This document shows, in pieces, positions 6,650 through 16,000 of a stretch of 16,280 nucleotides of DNA. Under the pieces are notes generated by a model. That model had not been told where the DNA came from. It did not search any database and was given only the letters and a program-made list of their open reading frames with translations. The translations under genes were made by a program, and so were the position numbers. The DNA is from Leptolyngbyaceae cyanobacterium SM1_3_5. GTDB taxonomy: Bacteria; Cyanobacteriota; Cyanobacteriia; Elainellales; Elainellaceae. The stretch spans positions 1 through 16,280 of the forward strand of contig JAAUTJ010000030.1 in assembly GCA_012031475.1 (NCBI GenBank), read 5' to 3'. Within the stretch, counting starts at the first letter, position 1. Each line of letters begins with the position of its first letter.

Positions 6650-7133
6650 ACTTGAGAATTTCCCTCTACAGTTTGACGATTGGCTATCGGGGAAATTGCT
6701 CTACTGGGGCTAACCTTCTCAAGCATTCATCTACCCTGTCACTCACTAAAACGGGCGGCTGGGCTTTGGGACTGGTTACGGCCTTGAGCACTCCGGCGAT
6801 CGCTGTAACTCCACTGATTCAGGAGCCAATGCACTTCGCACAGGCAACCGATCGCGATCAAATCACTAGACTGGTTGTGCAATCGCTTCGAGAGGGAGTC
6901 GGTACAGCACAAGCTGAAGTTTTTTCGATTCGCATTGTCGGCAACTCTGCACTCGCAAGCTGGACGTATGGTGAAACTGGAGGGCAAACGCTGCTCAGGC
7001 GCGATGAAAGTTGGCGGATCTTGGAAACGGGCGGCGGCGCGATGGGTGTCGCTGAACTGCGGCGGCTGGGTGTGCCAACGAGTGCGATCGCACGGCAACT
7101 TCGCGGAGTAGGCGGGGGAAGAAACCCAAATGA
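6643..7133 (+). CDS. Small secreted protein of a cyanobacterial hypothetical family, 3' end frameshifted
   Basis: The start ATG overlaps the upstream stop (ATGGTGA). A hydrophobic stretch ending in STPAIAVTP (about residues 40-57) looks like a signal peptide with a long N-region. The mature part has a pattern I associate with small periplasmic cyanobacterial proteins: SALASWTYGETGGQTLLRRDESWRI, then TGGGAMGVAELRRLGVPTSAI. As sequenced, the frame runs on to 7536, but everything after about 7115 is only an out-of-frame reading of the next gene. Adding one G to the G5 run at 7113-7117 gives an end of GVGGGKKPK with a stop at 7131-7133. That creates the usual ATGA overlap with the next start at 7130, so I take 7133 as the true end. 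Function unknown. Confidence 0.55.
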
Positions 7134-7667
7134 ATTATCGCAATGGACTCATTGCGTTGCTGTCCGCAGTGCTAACCGTTTCGATCGCCCCAGCGAAGGC
7201 GCAAGATATCGATTCACGCCCGGAGGACAGTTCCTACGGTGCAGCCGTCTTTGGCCGGTGGCTCGAAGGGGGGCGGCTGGAGGAGCGCGGGGATTTCAAC
7301 TCTGCTCAAATTCAATATCAACGGGCGCTCGACGCGGCTCGACAGTTGAGCAACCCACAGTTGCGCGATTAGCGCCATTCAGGGATCTCAAGCTCGCATT
7401 GCTGCAATGGAAGCATCCAGGGCATACATCCGCGAAAACGGCAGTCGTTCACGATCGATCGCACAAGCACAAGTCGTGGCCGATCGGCAATTTGAGGCCA
7501 CCTTTGATCAGTTGGAGCGAGCAAGACCTGACCTAGCTAACAGTTGCCCTGAGTCAGACAGTTATCAGAGTAATCACGAGATTTTAGATTTACAGATTTT
7601 TGCATACGCAAAATGTCAAATTTTCAATATTCCAGTTTTTTGCGGTGTTGGAGAACTGGCATGGTAA
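7130..7667 (+). CDS. Secreted TPR-like small protein, split by a frameshift near 7361
   Basis: The first piece (7130-7372) opens MNYRNGLIALLSAVLTVSIAPAKAQ, a good signal peptide with an AKA-Q cleavage site. It continues with a helix pair of tetratricopeptide type (GRWLEGGRLEERGDFNSAQ, YQRALDAARQL). The second piece, in the +1 frame from about 7362, reads CAISAIQGSQARIAAMEASRAYI and continues to about LERARPDLANSCP. The two join naturally as QLRD-CAISAIQG if eight bases have been lost, such as one copy of a TTGCGCGA tandem repeat at 7361-7368; other two-base losses are also possible. The native stop may come before 7667, because the last 25 or so residues run into the palindrome upstream of parA. 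A GGGGGAAG ribosome site precedes ATG 7130. Function unknown; likely periplasmic. Confidence 0.5.
7598..7613. promoter_or_regulatory. 16-bp near-palindrome, copy 1, upstream of parA
   Basis: TTTTGCATACGCAAAA consists of 6-bp inverted arms (TTTTGC/GCAAAA) around ATAC. An identical copy lies at 8666-8681, in the same orientation and also followed within about 7 bp by AAATTTT. It sits 82 bp before the parA start. A partition operon of this kind usually has an operator/centromere bound by its ribbon-helix-helix protein, so this is the best candidate for that site. Confidence 0.6.
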
Positions 7668-7695
7668 AACTTTGGTAGTCAATGGACGAAAACCA

Positions 7696-8286
7696 ATGAT
7701 CATTACCATAGCCAGCTTCAAAGGCGGCGTGGGCAAAACCACTAGTGCTATTCACTTAGCCGCCTATCTCCAGCAAAAGGATTCGACGCTATTAATTGAT
7801 GGCGACCAGAATCGATCGGCTACCACTTGGGCAGCAGGTGGTAGTTTGCCTTTTAAGGTCGTGAGTGAGACGCAAGCGCCAAAGTACATTCGGAACTTTG
7901 AGCATATTGTGATCGATACGCAGGCACGACCTGAGCAAAAGGATTTAGAAGCTCTAGCTGATGGGTGCGATTTACTGATTTTGCCAACCACACCAAAAGC
8001 GCTCGATCTCGATGCGCTGCTGCGGACGGTAGATGTATTGAGCAAATTGGGCGCAAGCTTCAAAGTGCTGCTGACGATCGTGCCACCGCCGCCGAGTCGA
8101 TCTGGGGCAGAGGCGCGGCAGCTTTTGGCAGAATCTAACCTGCCTGTATTCAGAAGTGAAATTAAGCGACTCGTTGCGTTTGAACGCGCTCCGCTAGAGG
8201 GCGTTGTGGTCAAGGACTATGCTGACCCACGAGCGCTAGTTGCTTGGCAAGGATATGAAGATTTAGGCAAGGAGATTTTACCGTGA
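7696..8286 (+). CDS. parA: ParA-family partition ATPase, 196 aa
   Basis: The deviant Walker A motif KGGVGKTT spans residues 9-16, followed by the Walker A' strand LLIDGDQN (Asp35, Asp37) and Walker B IVIDT (Asp74). There is no N-terminal DNA-binding domain, as in the short (type Ib-like) ParA proteins. Such ATPases move a DNA-bound partner on the nucleoid and segregate plasmids, or stabilise integrated islands. ATG 7696 is chosen because MIITIASFKGG is the normal start of the family; the open frame extends upstream to 7600 without matching it. Its stop overlaps the next start by GTGA, so the two are translationally coupled. A chromosomal orphan ParA is possible, but the neighbour and flanking sites favour a partition-type pair. 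Confidence 0.9.
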   Translation: MIITIASFKGGVGKTTSAIHLAAYLQQKDSTLLIDGDQNRSATTWAAGGSLPFKVVSETQAPKYIRNFEHIVIDTQARPEQKDLEALADGCDLLILPTTPKALDLDALLRTVDVLSKLGASFKVLLTIVPPPPSRSGAEARQLLAESNLPVFRSEIKRLVAFERAPLEGVVVKDYADPRALVAWQGYEDLGKEILP

Positions 8287-8663
8287 GCAGCAAACGTGAT
8301 CAGCCCTCGATGTTCCGATCGCTACTCGACAAGCGCAAACAGGTTGAGTCAGAGGAAATCGAAACGTCTGATGAAGATCAGCCAGCAGTGGAAGTGGCAG
8401 ATGTGACTCCAGATGAGGCGATCGAACCAGTTGTTGAAGTTGAGCGGCGCAAACCGGGCAGACCCAGAGGCCGCAGGAGTAATCCTGACTATACGCAGAT
8501 TAGCGCTTACATTCCGCTTGACCTGCTGTTGGATATTCAAGAAGAGCTTTCTAAAGAAAAACGACGGCTCCGCAAGCGATCCGCGATGACTGTCAGTGAA
8601 CTTGCAGAGAACTTATTGCAGGATTGGCTCAAACAGCGCAAAAATGAATCAGCAAAACCTTGA
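8283..8663 (+). CDS. Ribbon-helix-helix DNA-binding protein, putative ParA partner, 126 aa
   Basis: The start is GTG 8283, overlapping the parA stop by four bases, with AAGGAG at 8269-8274. Residues about 20-60 are acidic and probably disordered. They are followed by a basic AT-hook-like patch, RRKPGRPRGRR. Residues about 78-120 fit a CopG/ParB-type ribbon-helix-helix fold: strand QISAYIPLDLLLDIQEEL, then helices around SAMTVSELAENLLQDWL. Ribbon-helix-helix centromere-binding proteins next to a short ParA are standard in type Ib partition loci, where they also repress their own operon. The second copy of the 16-bp palindrome begins 2 bp after its stop. It does not look like a classical HTH ParB. 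Confidence 0.75.
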   Translation: MSSKRDQPSMFRSLLDKRKQVESEEIETSDEDQPAVEVADVTPDEAIEPVVEVERRKPGRPRGRRSNPDYTQISAYIPLDLLLDIQEELSKEKRRLRKRSAMTVSELAENLLQDWLKQRKNESAKP

Positions 8664-8665
8664 AA

Positions 8666-8681
8666 TTTTGCATACGCAAAA
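8666..8681. promoter_or_regulatory. 16-bp near-palindrome, copy 2, between the RHH gene and the helicase operon
   Basis: TTTTGCATACGCAAAA is identical in all 16 bases and in orientation to the copy at 7598-7613, 1068 bp away. It lies just after the RHH stop codon and 90 bp before the helicase start. AT-rich sequence with a TAAAAT hexamer follows (about 8700-8705), so it could be an operator of the downstream defence operon as well as part of a partition site. Confidence 0.6.
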
Positions 8682-8771
8682 CTCTAAAATTTTAACCTGC
8701 TAAAATTTCGCGTTGACCCAGTTGGCCTGAAAGATTGACTGGACAAAGCAAAATCCATGAGGAGCGCGATC

Positions 8772-11700
8772 ATGCCACGAATTTTTGACAATATCGAACT
8801 CAAGCTGCTGCCAATCTTGCAGGAAACCTTGAGGAGCGCCCAGCGAGCGGATTTCTGTGTAGGCTATTTCAACCTGCGGGGCTGGCAACAGATCGATCGC
8901 TTTGTTGAGCAGTTTTCAGGCGGGGATGCGGGTTGCTGTCGGCTGATTGTGGGAATGCAAAAACCGCCACGTGAGGAGTTGCAGAGTGCGCTTTCCCTCA
9001 CTGAAGCAGAATGGGAGATGGATCAGCGAGAAGCGATTCGGCTGCGAAAACGAGTCGCACAGGAGTTTCGCGATCAGCTTACGATCGGCGCTCCCACCAA
9101 TGAGGATGAGGCTGGCTTGCGGCGGCTGAGTCAGCAAATCAAGGCGGACAAGCTGAGGGTCAAGTTGTTTTTGCGCTACCCCCTGCACGCCAAGCTGTAC
9201 TTGATTCATCAAGCAAATCCGAACCTACCCACTGTGGGATTTGTGGGCAGCAGCAACTTGACACTGGCAGGATTGCGATATCAGGGTGAGTTGAACGTGG
9301 ATGTGTTGGATCATGATGCCACTGAGAAATTGGAGCGGTGGTTTGAAGAGGCTTGGAGCGATCGCTTCTGTCTAGACATCTCTCAGGAGCTAGCGCAACT
9401 GATCGATGAGAGTTGGGCGCGAGAGGCACTGATTTTTCCCTATTACATTTACTTGAAGATTGCCTACCATCTTTCCCAAGAGGCAAGAACAGGGCTATCA
9501 GAGTACCGAGTGCCAAAAGAGTTTCGCGATCGCCTGTTTGATTTTCAAAGCGCAGCCGTGAAAATTGCCGCCCAGCACGTCAACAGGCGGGGTGGCGTGT
9601 TGATCGGAGATGTGGTCGGGCTAGGTAAGACAATGGTGGGGTCGGCACTGGCACGAATTCTCCAGGACGACTCTTCTTTAGAAACGCTGATTATTTGCCC
9701 TAAAAATCTGGTGTCGATGTGGTGGGACTATGTGAGGGAATATCGATTGATTGCCGAAGTCATTTCAATTAGCCGCGTTCAGATTGAACTGCCGAATTTA
9801 CGTCGCTACCGAGTCGTGCTGATTGATGAAAGTCACAATTTAAGAAATGCAGACGGCAAACGCTATCGCGCCATTCAAGAATACATTGCAGTCAATGAAA
9901 GCAAGTGTATTTTGCTCACGGCAACACCCTATAACAAGACATACTTAGATTTGTCGGCTCAGCTACGGCTATTTATTCCTGAAGATAAAGATTTAGGCAT
10001 TCGTCCAGAGCAGCTTTTACAGAGTTTGGGGGGTGAAGCAGCCTTCAAACATAAGCATCAGGTTCCCGTTTCCTCACTGCGATCGTTTGAGTTTAGCGAG
10101 TATGCGGACGACTGGCGCGATTTGATGAAGCGATATATGGTGCGGCGGACTCGCAGCTTTATTAAAAATAATTATGCCAAAGTGGATGCAGAGGGGCGCA
10201 GATACTTGACGTATCAGGATGATTCTCGCGCCTACTTTCCAGAACGAGTCCCGAAGACGGCCAAGTTTGCGATCAAAGATACGACTGAAGATCCATATGC
10301 ACGGCTTTATTCAGATGATGTCGTGAGCGTGATTAATCAGCTTAATTTACCGAGATATGGGCTAGCCAACTATATTCAAACAACGATTAAGAGGAATGCG
10401 AAAAGCAAGGTTGGTGAAACAGAACAGCGATTGATCGAAGGGCTATCAAGAGCAGGGCGGCGGCTGATGGGATTCTGTCGCACCAACTTGTTTAAGCGAC
10501 TAGAGAGCAGCGGCGTTGCTTTTATTCAGTCGCTAGAGCGGCACATTTTACGCAATTATATTTTTTGCACGCGATCGAAAACAACTTTGAAATTCCGATC
10601 GGAACGCAAGATGCAGAACTATTAGACAATCGCAGTGTGGATGAAGATTCAGATTCTTTACTCGCTTCTTTGTTTGACATCGAGATTGAAGAAACGGATG
10701 AACACAATGTTCGCGAGGTGCTAGATGTCTCTGAAACCGATTATCGATCGCGAGCCGCAGAAGTTTATCAGGGCTACAAAACACGGTATTGCCGCCGCTT
10801 CAAGTGGATTCAACCATCTTTATTCACCAAGCAACTGGAGAAAGATTTACGGGCAGATGCCAAGGCGTTAACAGGTGTATTGAAGCAGTGTGGAGAGTGG
10901 AATCGATCGCAGGATGCGAAGTTGGCAACATTAGTAAATCTGCTGCAAGTCCAGCATCCCACCGAAAAGGTATTAGTCTTCACGCAGTTCGCAGACACTG
11001 CTCGCTATTTGGAAGGGGCACTGCAAGCGTTGGGAGTGGCAAAAACGGCGATCGTATCCGGCAGTTCAACGGAACCGACCGAAACCGTCTGGCGATTTAG
11101 TCCGGTGAGCAATCGCAAGCGCGATCGCGTTGCGCCCGAAGACGAGTTGAGAGTGCTGATCGCCACTGATGTTTTGAGTGAAGGTCAGAACTTGCAGGAC
11201 TGCGCGATCGTGATCAACTACGATTTGCCTTGGGCGATTATTCGTCTGATTCAGCGGGCGGGGCGGGTCGATCGGATCGGGCAGCAGTCGGACAAGATTT
11301 TGTGCTACTCGTTTTTGCCTGCGGAAGGAGTCGATCGCCTAATCAATTTGCGGGGGCGATTGCTGCAACGACTACAAGAGAACGCGGAAGTGGTGGGGAC
11401 GGACGAGGCATTCTTTGAAGATTTTTCAGACCAGGTGTTGCTGAATTTGTATAACGAGAAATCTGGCATTTTGGATGGCGAAGAAGATAGTGAGGTCGAT
11501 TTGACTTCAGAGGCGTTGCAAATTTGGAATAACGCGACGGTGGGAAATCCTGCTTTGCGAAAAGCGATCGAGGAGATGCCCAACGTGGTCTACTCGACGC
11601 GCCAGCACAAGCCAACCGAGACACAGCCGGAAGGGGTGTTGCTGTATATGCGATCGACGGAGGGCAATGATGCGCTGGCCTGGATCAATCGACAGGGGGA

Positions 11701-12154
11701 GAGCGTGACACAATCCCAGCTTGCAATTTTGCGAATGGCGGCGTGCGATCCTAAAACACCTGCGATCGATCGACATTCGGATCACCACCGCTTAGTACGA
11801 AAAGGCGCGGATCGAATTGCGGAAGAAGAACGCAGCGTTGGCGGGCAGCTAGGGCGAAAGTCGAGTGCGCGGCATCGAACTTATGAGCGGCTGAAGCGCT
11901 ATGCGGAAGAAGTGAAAGGGACGCTGTTTGAGTCAAGCGAGTTGCTGAAGGCGATCGACGACATCTACCAGCATCCGCTGCGCCAGTCGGCAGTCGATAG
12001 CTTGAATCGTCAACTGAAAAGCGGCATTGACGATCGGCAGCTTGCCGAACTGGTCGTTGCGCTGCGAACCGACGATCGGCTTTGTATTGTTCACACCGAA
12101 GACCAGCGGCGGGAGCCGCAGATCATCTGCTCACTCGGACTGTTTCAGGAGTAG
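8772..12154 (+). CDS. PLD-nuclease/SNF2-type helicase (restriction/defence helicase), about 1127 aa, one frameshift near 10561
   Basis: Residues about 1-200 form a phospholipase-D-like nuclease domain with His139-x-Lys141 (HAKLYLIH) and GSSN 159-162. A superfamily-2 SNF2-like motor follows: Walker A GDVVGLGKT (279-287), DESH (352-355) and LLTATPYN (381-388). Past the break come VLVFTQF, VLIATDVLSEGQNLQDC and QRAGRVDRIGQ (motif VI), then a charged C-terminal region. The first frame ends at 10625 and the second opens at 10565. Adding one T to the T6 run at 10561-10566 joins RNYIF to LHAIENNFEIP, so the gene is probably intact in the organism. ATG 8772 is preferred over 8757 because AGGAG lies 7 bases upstream and MPRIFDNIE is a natural start. 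With the methyltransferase it resembles DISARM-like (drmD/drmMI) or other helicase-methylase defence pairs. Confidence 0.85.
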
Positions 12155-12160
12155 GCACGG

Positions 12161-12574
12161 ATGGCAAAAGATGTCTTCCACAATATTGTCAAAACTGCTT
12201 TGCAGAAGGAAGGCTGGGTAATTACTCACGATCCTTACGAACTGCGGGTTGGTGGGGTGGAAATGTACGTTGATCTTGGGGCCGAGCAGCTCATCGCCGC
12301 CGAACGCGGTCAAACCAAGATTGCGATCGAGATCAAAAGCTTTATTGGGACTTCAACCATTTCGGAGTTTCACAATGCTCACGGGCAGTTTCTCGATTAC
12401 CGTTTTGCCCTGGAGGAAGAGGAACCCGATCGCAAGCTGTATTTGGCGGTTCCGGTCAAAACCTACCGCACCTTTTTCTCACTGCGATTTATTCAAACGG
12501 TGACGCAGCGGAGCCAGATCGATTTGGTGATCTACGATCCAGAGCAGGAGGTAATTGTGCAATGGCATCCCTAG
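12161..12574 (+). CDS. xisH: XisH family protein (fdxN-element excision controlling factor type), 137 aa
   Basis: The opening MAKDVFHNIVKTALQKEGW, ITHDPY, GAEQLIAAERG, EIKSFIG, EFHNAHGQFLDYR and LYLAVP are the conserved blocks of XisH at its normal length. Asp38 (YVDLG) and Glu57-x-Lys59 (IEIKS) form a PD-(D/E)XK signature, in line with the known restriction-endonuclease-like fold of XisH structures. In Anabaena, XisH and XisI are needed with the XisF recombinase to excise the fdxN element; no such recombinase is visible here. AGGAG at 12147-12151 overlaps the end of the helicase, giving translational coupling to it. XisI follows with overlap. Its position between helicase and methyltransferase suggests a role in that system. 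Confidence 0.92.
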   Translation: MAKDVFHNIVKTALQKEGWVITHDPYELRVGGVEMYVDLGAEQLIAAERGQTKIAIEIKSFIGTSTISEFHNAHGQFLDYRFALEEEEPDRKLYLAVPVKTYRTFFSLRFIQTVTQRSQIDLVIYDPEQEVIVQWHP

Positions 12575-12918
12575 AAATGGCAACGGTAGAACAATATCGG
12601 CAGATTATTCAAAAACTTTTGAGCGATCGTGCGGCTCGATCGATGCAGTCCAATTCACAAGTGGAAGCTCAAACGATTTTTGATCGGGATGGCGACCACT
12701 ACCAGCTTGTGTATGTAGGCTGGCGTCGCAACGGCGATCGCGATTATGGCTGTTTGCTGCATCTGGATGTGAAAGACGGCAAAATTTGGGTTCAATATGA
12801 TGGCACGGAAGGCGGCATCGCCAATGAACTCGCGCAGCTTGGCGTTCCCAAAGCAGACATCGTTTTGGGATATCATCCTCCTTCAGTTCGGCAGCTTACG
12901 GAATTCGCTGTGAGCTAG
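12562..12918 (+). CDS. xisI: XisI family protein, 118 aa
   Basis: The blocks VEQYRQIIQKLLSD, TIFDRDGDHYQLVYVGW, RDYGCLLHLDVKDGKIWVQYDGTE, GIANELAQLGVPKADIVLGYHPP and RQLTEFAV are diagnostic of XisI, and length is normal. The ATG at 12562 overlaps the xisH stop by 13 bases and has a strong AGGAGG (12546-12551). A second ATG at 12577 gives MATVEQYRQ, closer to the usual family N terminus, but without a ribosome site. XisI is the obligate partner of XisH in cyanobacterial genomes, often in many copies outside the fdxN element; the biochemical role is not settled. It ends 88 bp before the methyltransferase start. Confidence 0.92.
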   Translation: MASLEMATVEQYRQIIQKLLSDRAARSMQSNSQVEAQTIFDRDGDHYQLVYVGWRRNGDRDYGCLLHLDVKDGKIWVQYDGTEGGIANELAQLGVPKADIVLGYHPPSVRQLTEFAVS

Positions 12919-13006
12919 CACTTCCAACCAATCCAGGAAATTCGCGAGTAAAACTAGAAAGGCCGCGTGCTATTTGTAACGTTCTCCCCGGTTTGAGCTT
13001 TGACCC

Positions 13007-16000
13007 ATGAGTTTTGACTTCCAGAAGAGTCGCCAGCATCTCCAGGATTTTGACTTCGGAAATTTGTTTCGGGAGGTGCTGGGCTGGGCGAATCCACCCA
13101 GCCGGAAAGTGGAGGAGATGGAGGTCAATGGGACTCGGTTCGATCGCGTCATGATTGCCGAACTGTCGGGGGTCGTGGTGTATGAAATTCGCGGGGCGCA
13201 AGTTCCCAGTCAGACGCTACGGCAGCAGGTTTACCGCGAGGTGGTGAAAGACTCGCTGGAGAATCTGCTGATTTTTGTGGATGAGGCGCGGACGCAGAGC
13301 AGTTGGTATTGGGTGAAGCGTGAGGACAAAAGGCAGATTCCGCGCAATTTGTCGTATTACAAGGGGCAGTCGGGCGATCTAATTCTGGGCAAGATCAGCG
13401 CTTTGCTGGTCGATTTTGCCGAGTTAGAGCATGGCGATCTATCCGTTGTGCAGGTGGCCGAAAAGCTGAAGGCCGCGCTGGATGTTGAACAGGTCACAAA
13501 GAAGTTTTACAAAGACTTTAAGGCGCATCTCGAATGGTTTGTTTTGCAGATTCAAGGCATTGAGAAGGAGAGCGATCGCCGCTGGTATGCGTCGATTATC
13601 TTGAATCGGCTGATGTTTGTTTACTTCTTGCAGTACAAGGGATTTGTCGATGGCAATCAGGAATATTTGCAAGATAAGCTAGCACAGTTTGAGGACAGCA
13701 ATTTTTATCACGATTTTTTGTGCGTCCTGTTTTTTGAGGGTTTCGCGAAGGCTGCACCGAATCGATCGATCGAAGTCAATCAGCTACTGGGAAATATTAA
13801 ATATCTCAATGGCGGTTTGTTCATTGAGCATCGAATTGAGAAAGATTATTCAATCGCAATTTCTAATGAGGCATTTGAGCGCACATTCAATTTATTTAGA
13901 CGCTATACCTGGAATCTAGATGATGCGCCAGGAGGAAATGATGACGAGATCAATCCTTCAGTTTTGGGCTATATTTTCGAGAAATATATTAACCAGAAAG
14001 AATTTGGAGCTTATTACACTCGCCCTGAAATCACAGAATATTTGTGCGATCGCACCATCAACAAGCTACTTCTTGACAAGGTGAATGTCGAATCGAAGCG
14101 ACAGTTTGAATCGATCGAGGAATTGCTCTTTAATCTCGATACAGATCTGTGTGTTCGACTGTTAGAAGACGTATTGCCAGGATTATCGCTGCTCGATCCG
14201 GCTTGTGGGTCGGGGGCGTTTCTCGTGGCGGCAATGAAGACACTGATTAACATTTATAGTGCGGTGATTGGCAGGGTGGAATTGTCGAACGATCGCACAC
14301 TCAGATCATGGCTGAAGCGGGTGCGCGATGAACATAAATCGACGGCATATTACATCAAAAAGCGGATTATCACGGACAATCTCTATGGGGTAGACATCAT
14401 GGAAGAGGCGACCGAGATCGCCAAGCTGCGGTTGTTTTTGGCGCTGGTGGCTTCGGCGCAGAGTTTGGACGAGTTGGAGCCATTGCCGAATATTGATTTT
14501 AATGTGATGGCGGGGAATTCGCTGATTGGGTTGATTCGAGTGGATGAGGATGGGTTTGATTCTGTCAGCGAAACTGCAACTGAGAAAAAGCGAAAATCTT
14601 TGGAAGCAGAATGGGGCATTCAACCGACTCAAACTAGCTTGCTCCCAGAAACTTTTGTGCAGGGCAATTTACTTCAGCCCGCAGCTTCTATGACGTATCG
14701 GCAGATTTTGGATGAGAAGAATAAAAGCATTGCGCTGTTTAAGCAGCAGGCGTTTCGGGCGGATGGCTCGACTGAGCCAGAGATTAGGACGGATATGCTC
14801 AAGGCGAGTATTGATGAACTAAATGGCAAGTCGCAAACCAAACTCAATCAGTTGTTGTTTGATGAGTTTGGGCAGCTAAAGATTAAGTTTGAGCAGGCGC
14901 AAGCAACCGGAAAGCCGAAGAAGCGGCTATTGGAGATGAAGGACATCGATCGACTAGAGCCGTTTCACTGGGGCTACCATTTCGATCAAATCATCAACGA
15001 TCGCGGCGGGTTTGATGCAATTATTGCGAATCCGCCTTGGGAAGTGTTTCAAACCGATGAAAAGGAATTTTTTCAACGCTACGACAAACTAATCAGAAAA
15101 AGAAAATTGATATACAAACCTGGGAAAAACAGCGAGATAAATTGCTAGAAGATCCAGAGATTCAAGCCGCATGGCTGGAGTATTGCAGTACATATTCGCA
15201 TACCAGCGCATACTTTAAAAAGTCTGATCAATATAAAAATCAGCGTTCAGAAATGCATGGGAAAAGTGTTTCTCGTAAGATTAATCTTTATGCACTTTTC
15301 CTGGAAAATTGCTTTAACTTACTGAAATCACACGGCTACTGTGGAATAATTATTCCAACAGGTTTCTACTCGGATTTGGGAACTAAACAGCTAAGAGAAA
15401 TGGTGTTCTCAGAGACGAGATTAGACACTTTGTTAGGACTATCAAATGAAAAGTTTATTTTTGAAGGTGTTCATCATAGCGTCAAGTTTTGCCTTCTGAC
15501 GTTTGAGAAGAGCGGTTCGACAGATACGTTTGAAGCTTGTTTCCGTATTAACCCACGAGAAGCAATCCGTCCGCAGAAGTTAGGTGAGTTCTTGAGTGAT
15601 CTCTCTAAGCGAGTTCACATCTCAGTGGATTTAATTTGGAAGTTGTCCCCTGACTCCATCTCAGTGATGGAGTTTAGAAACAGCATGGATGTTCAGATCG
15701 CCATGAAAATGACCAAACATCCGCCTCTTAGACAGAAATTTGACGACAGATGGAATCTTACGCTAAATCAAGAAATTAATATGACTAGTGATAGCCGTCT
15801 TTTCAAGCAGACCAGTATTAATAATTTACTGCGGCTTTACGAAGGTAAAATGATCCATCAGTTTACTCATCTAAATGCTGAACCTCGATACTGGTTGGAT
15901 GAAGCGGAGGTAAGACAAGCACTACTTTGTAAAAATGAGGATAGCGGACAAACATTGCCGTATGAAGAATATAGAATTGCTCTAAGGGCAGTTGGTGAGA

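Noticed and set aside
7111..7536. C-terminal extension of the secreted protein beginning at 6643
   Set aside because: It is an out-of-frame reading of the next gene (signal peptide and TPR-like protein); one extra G at 7113 gives a natural ATGA-overlap ending instead.
7407..7667. Independent small gene
   Set aside because: It reads as the continuation of the protein starting at 7130, with coding-like sequence upstream of its ATG back to 7362.
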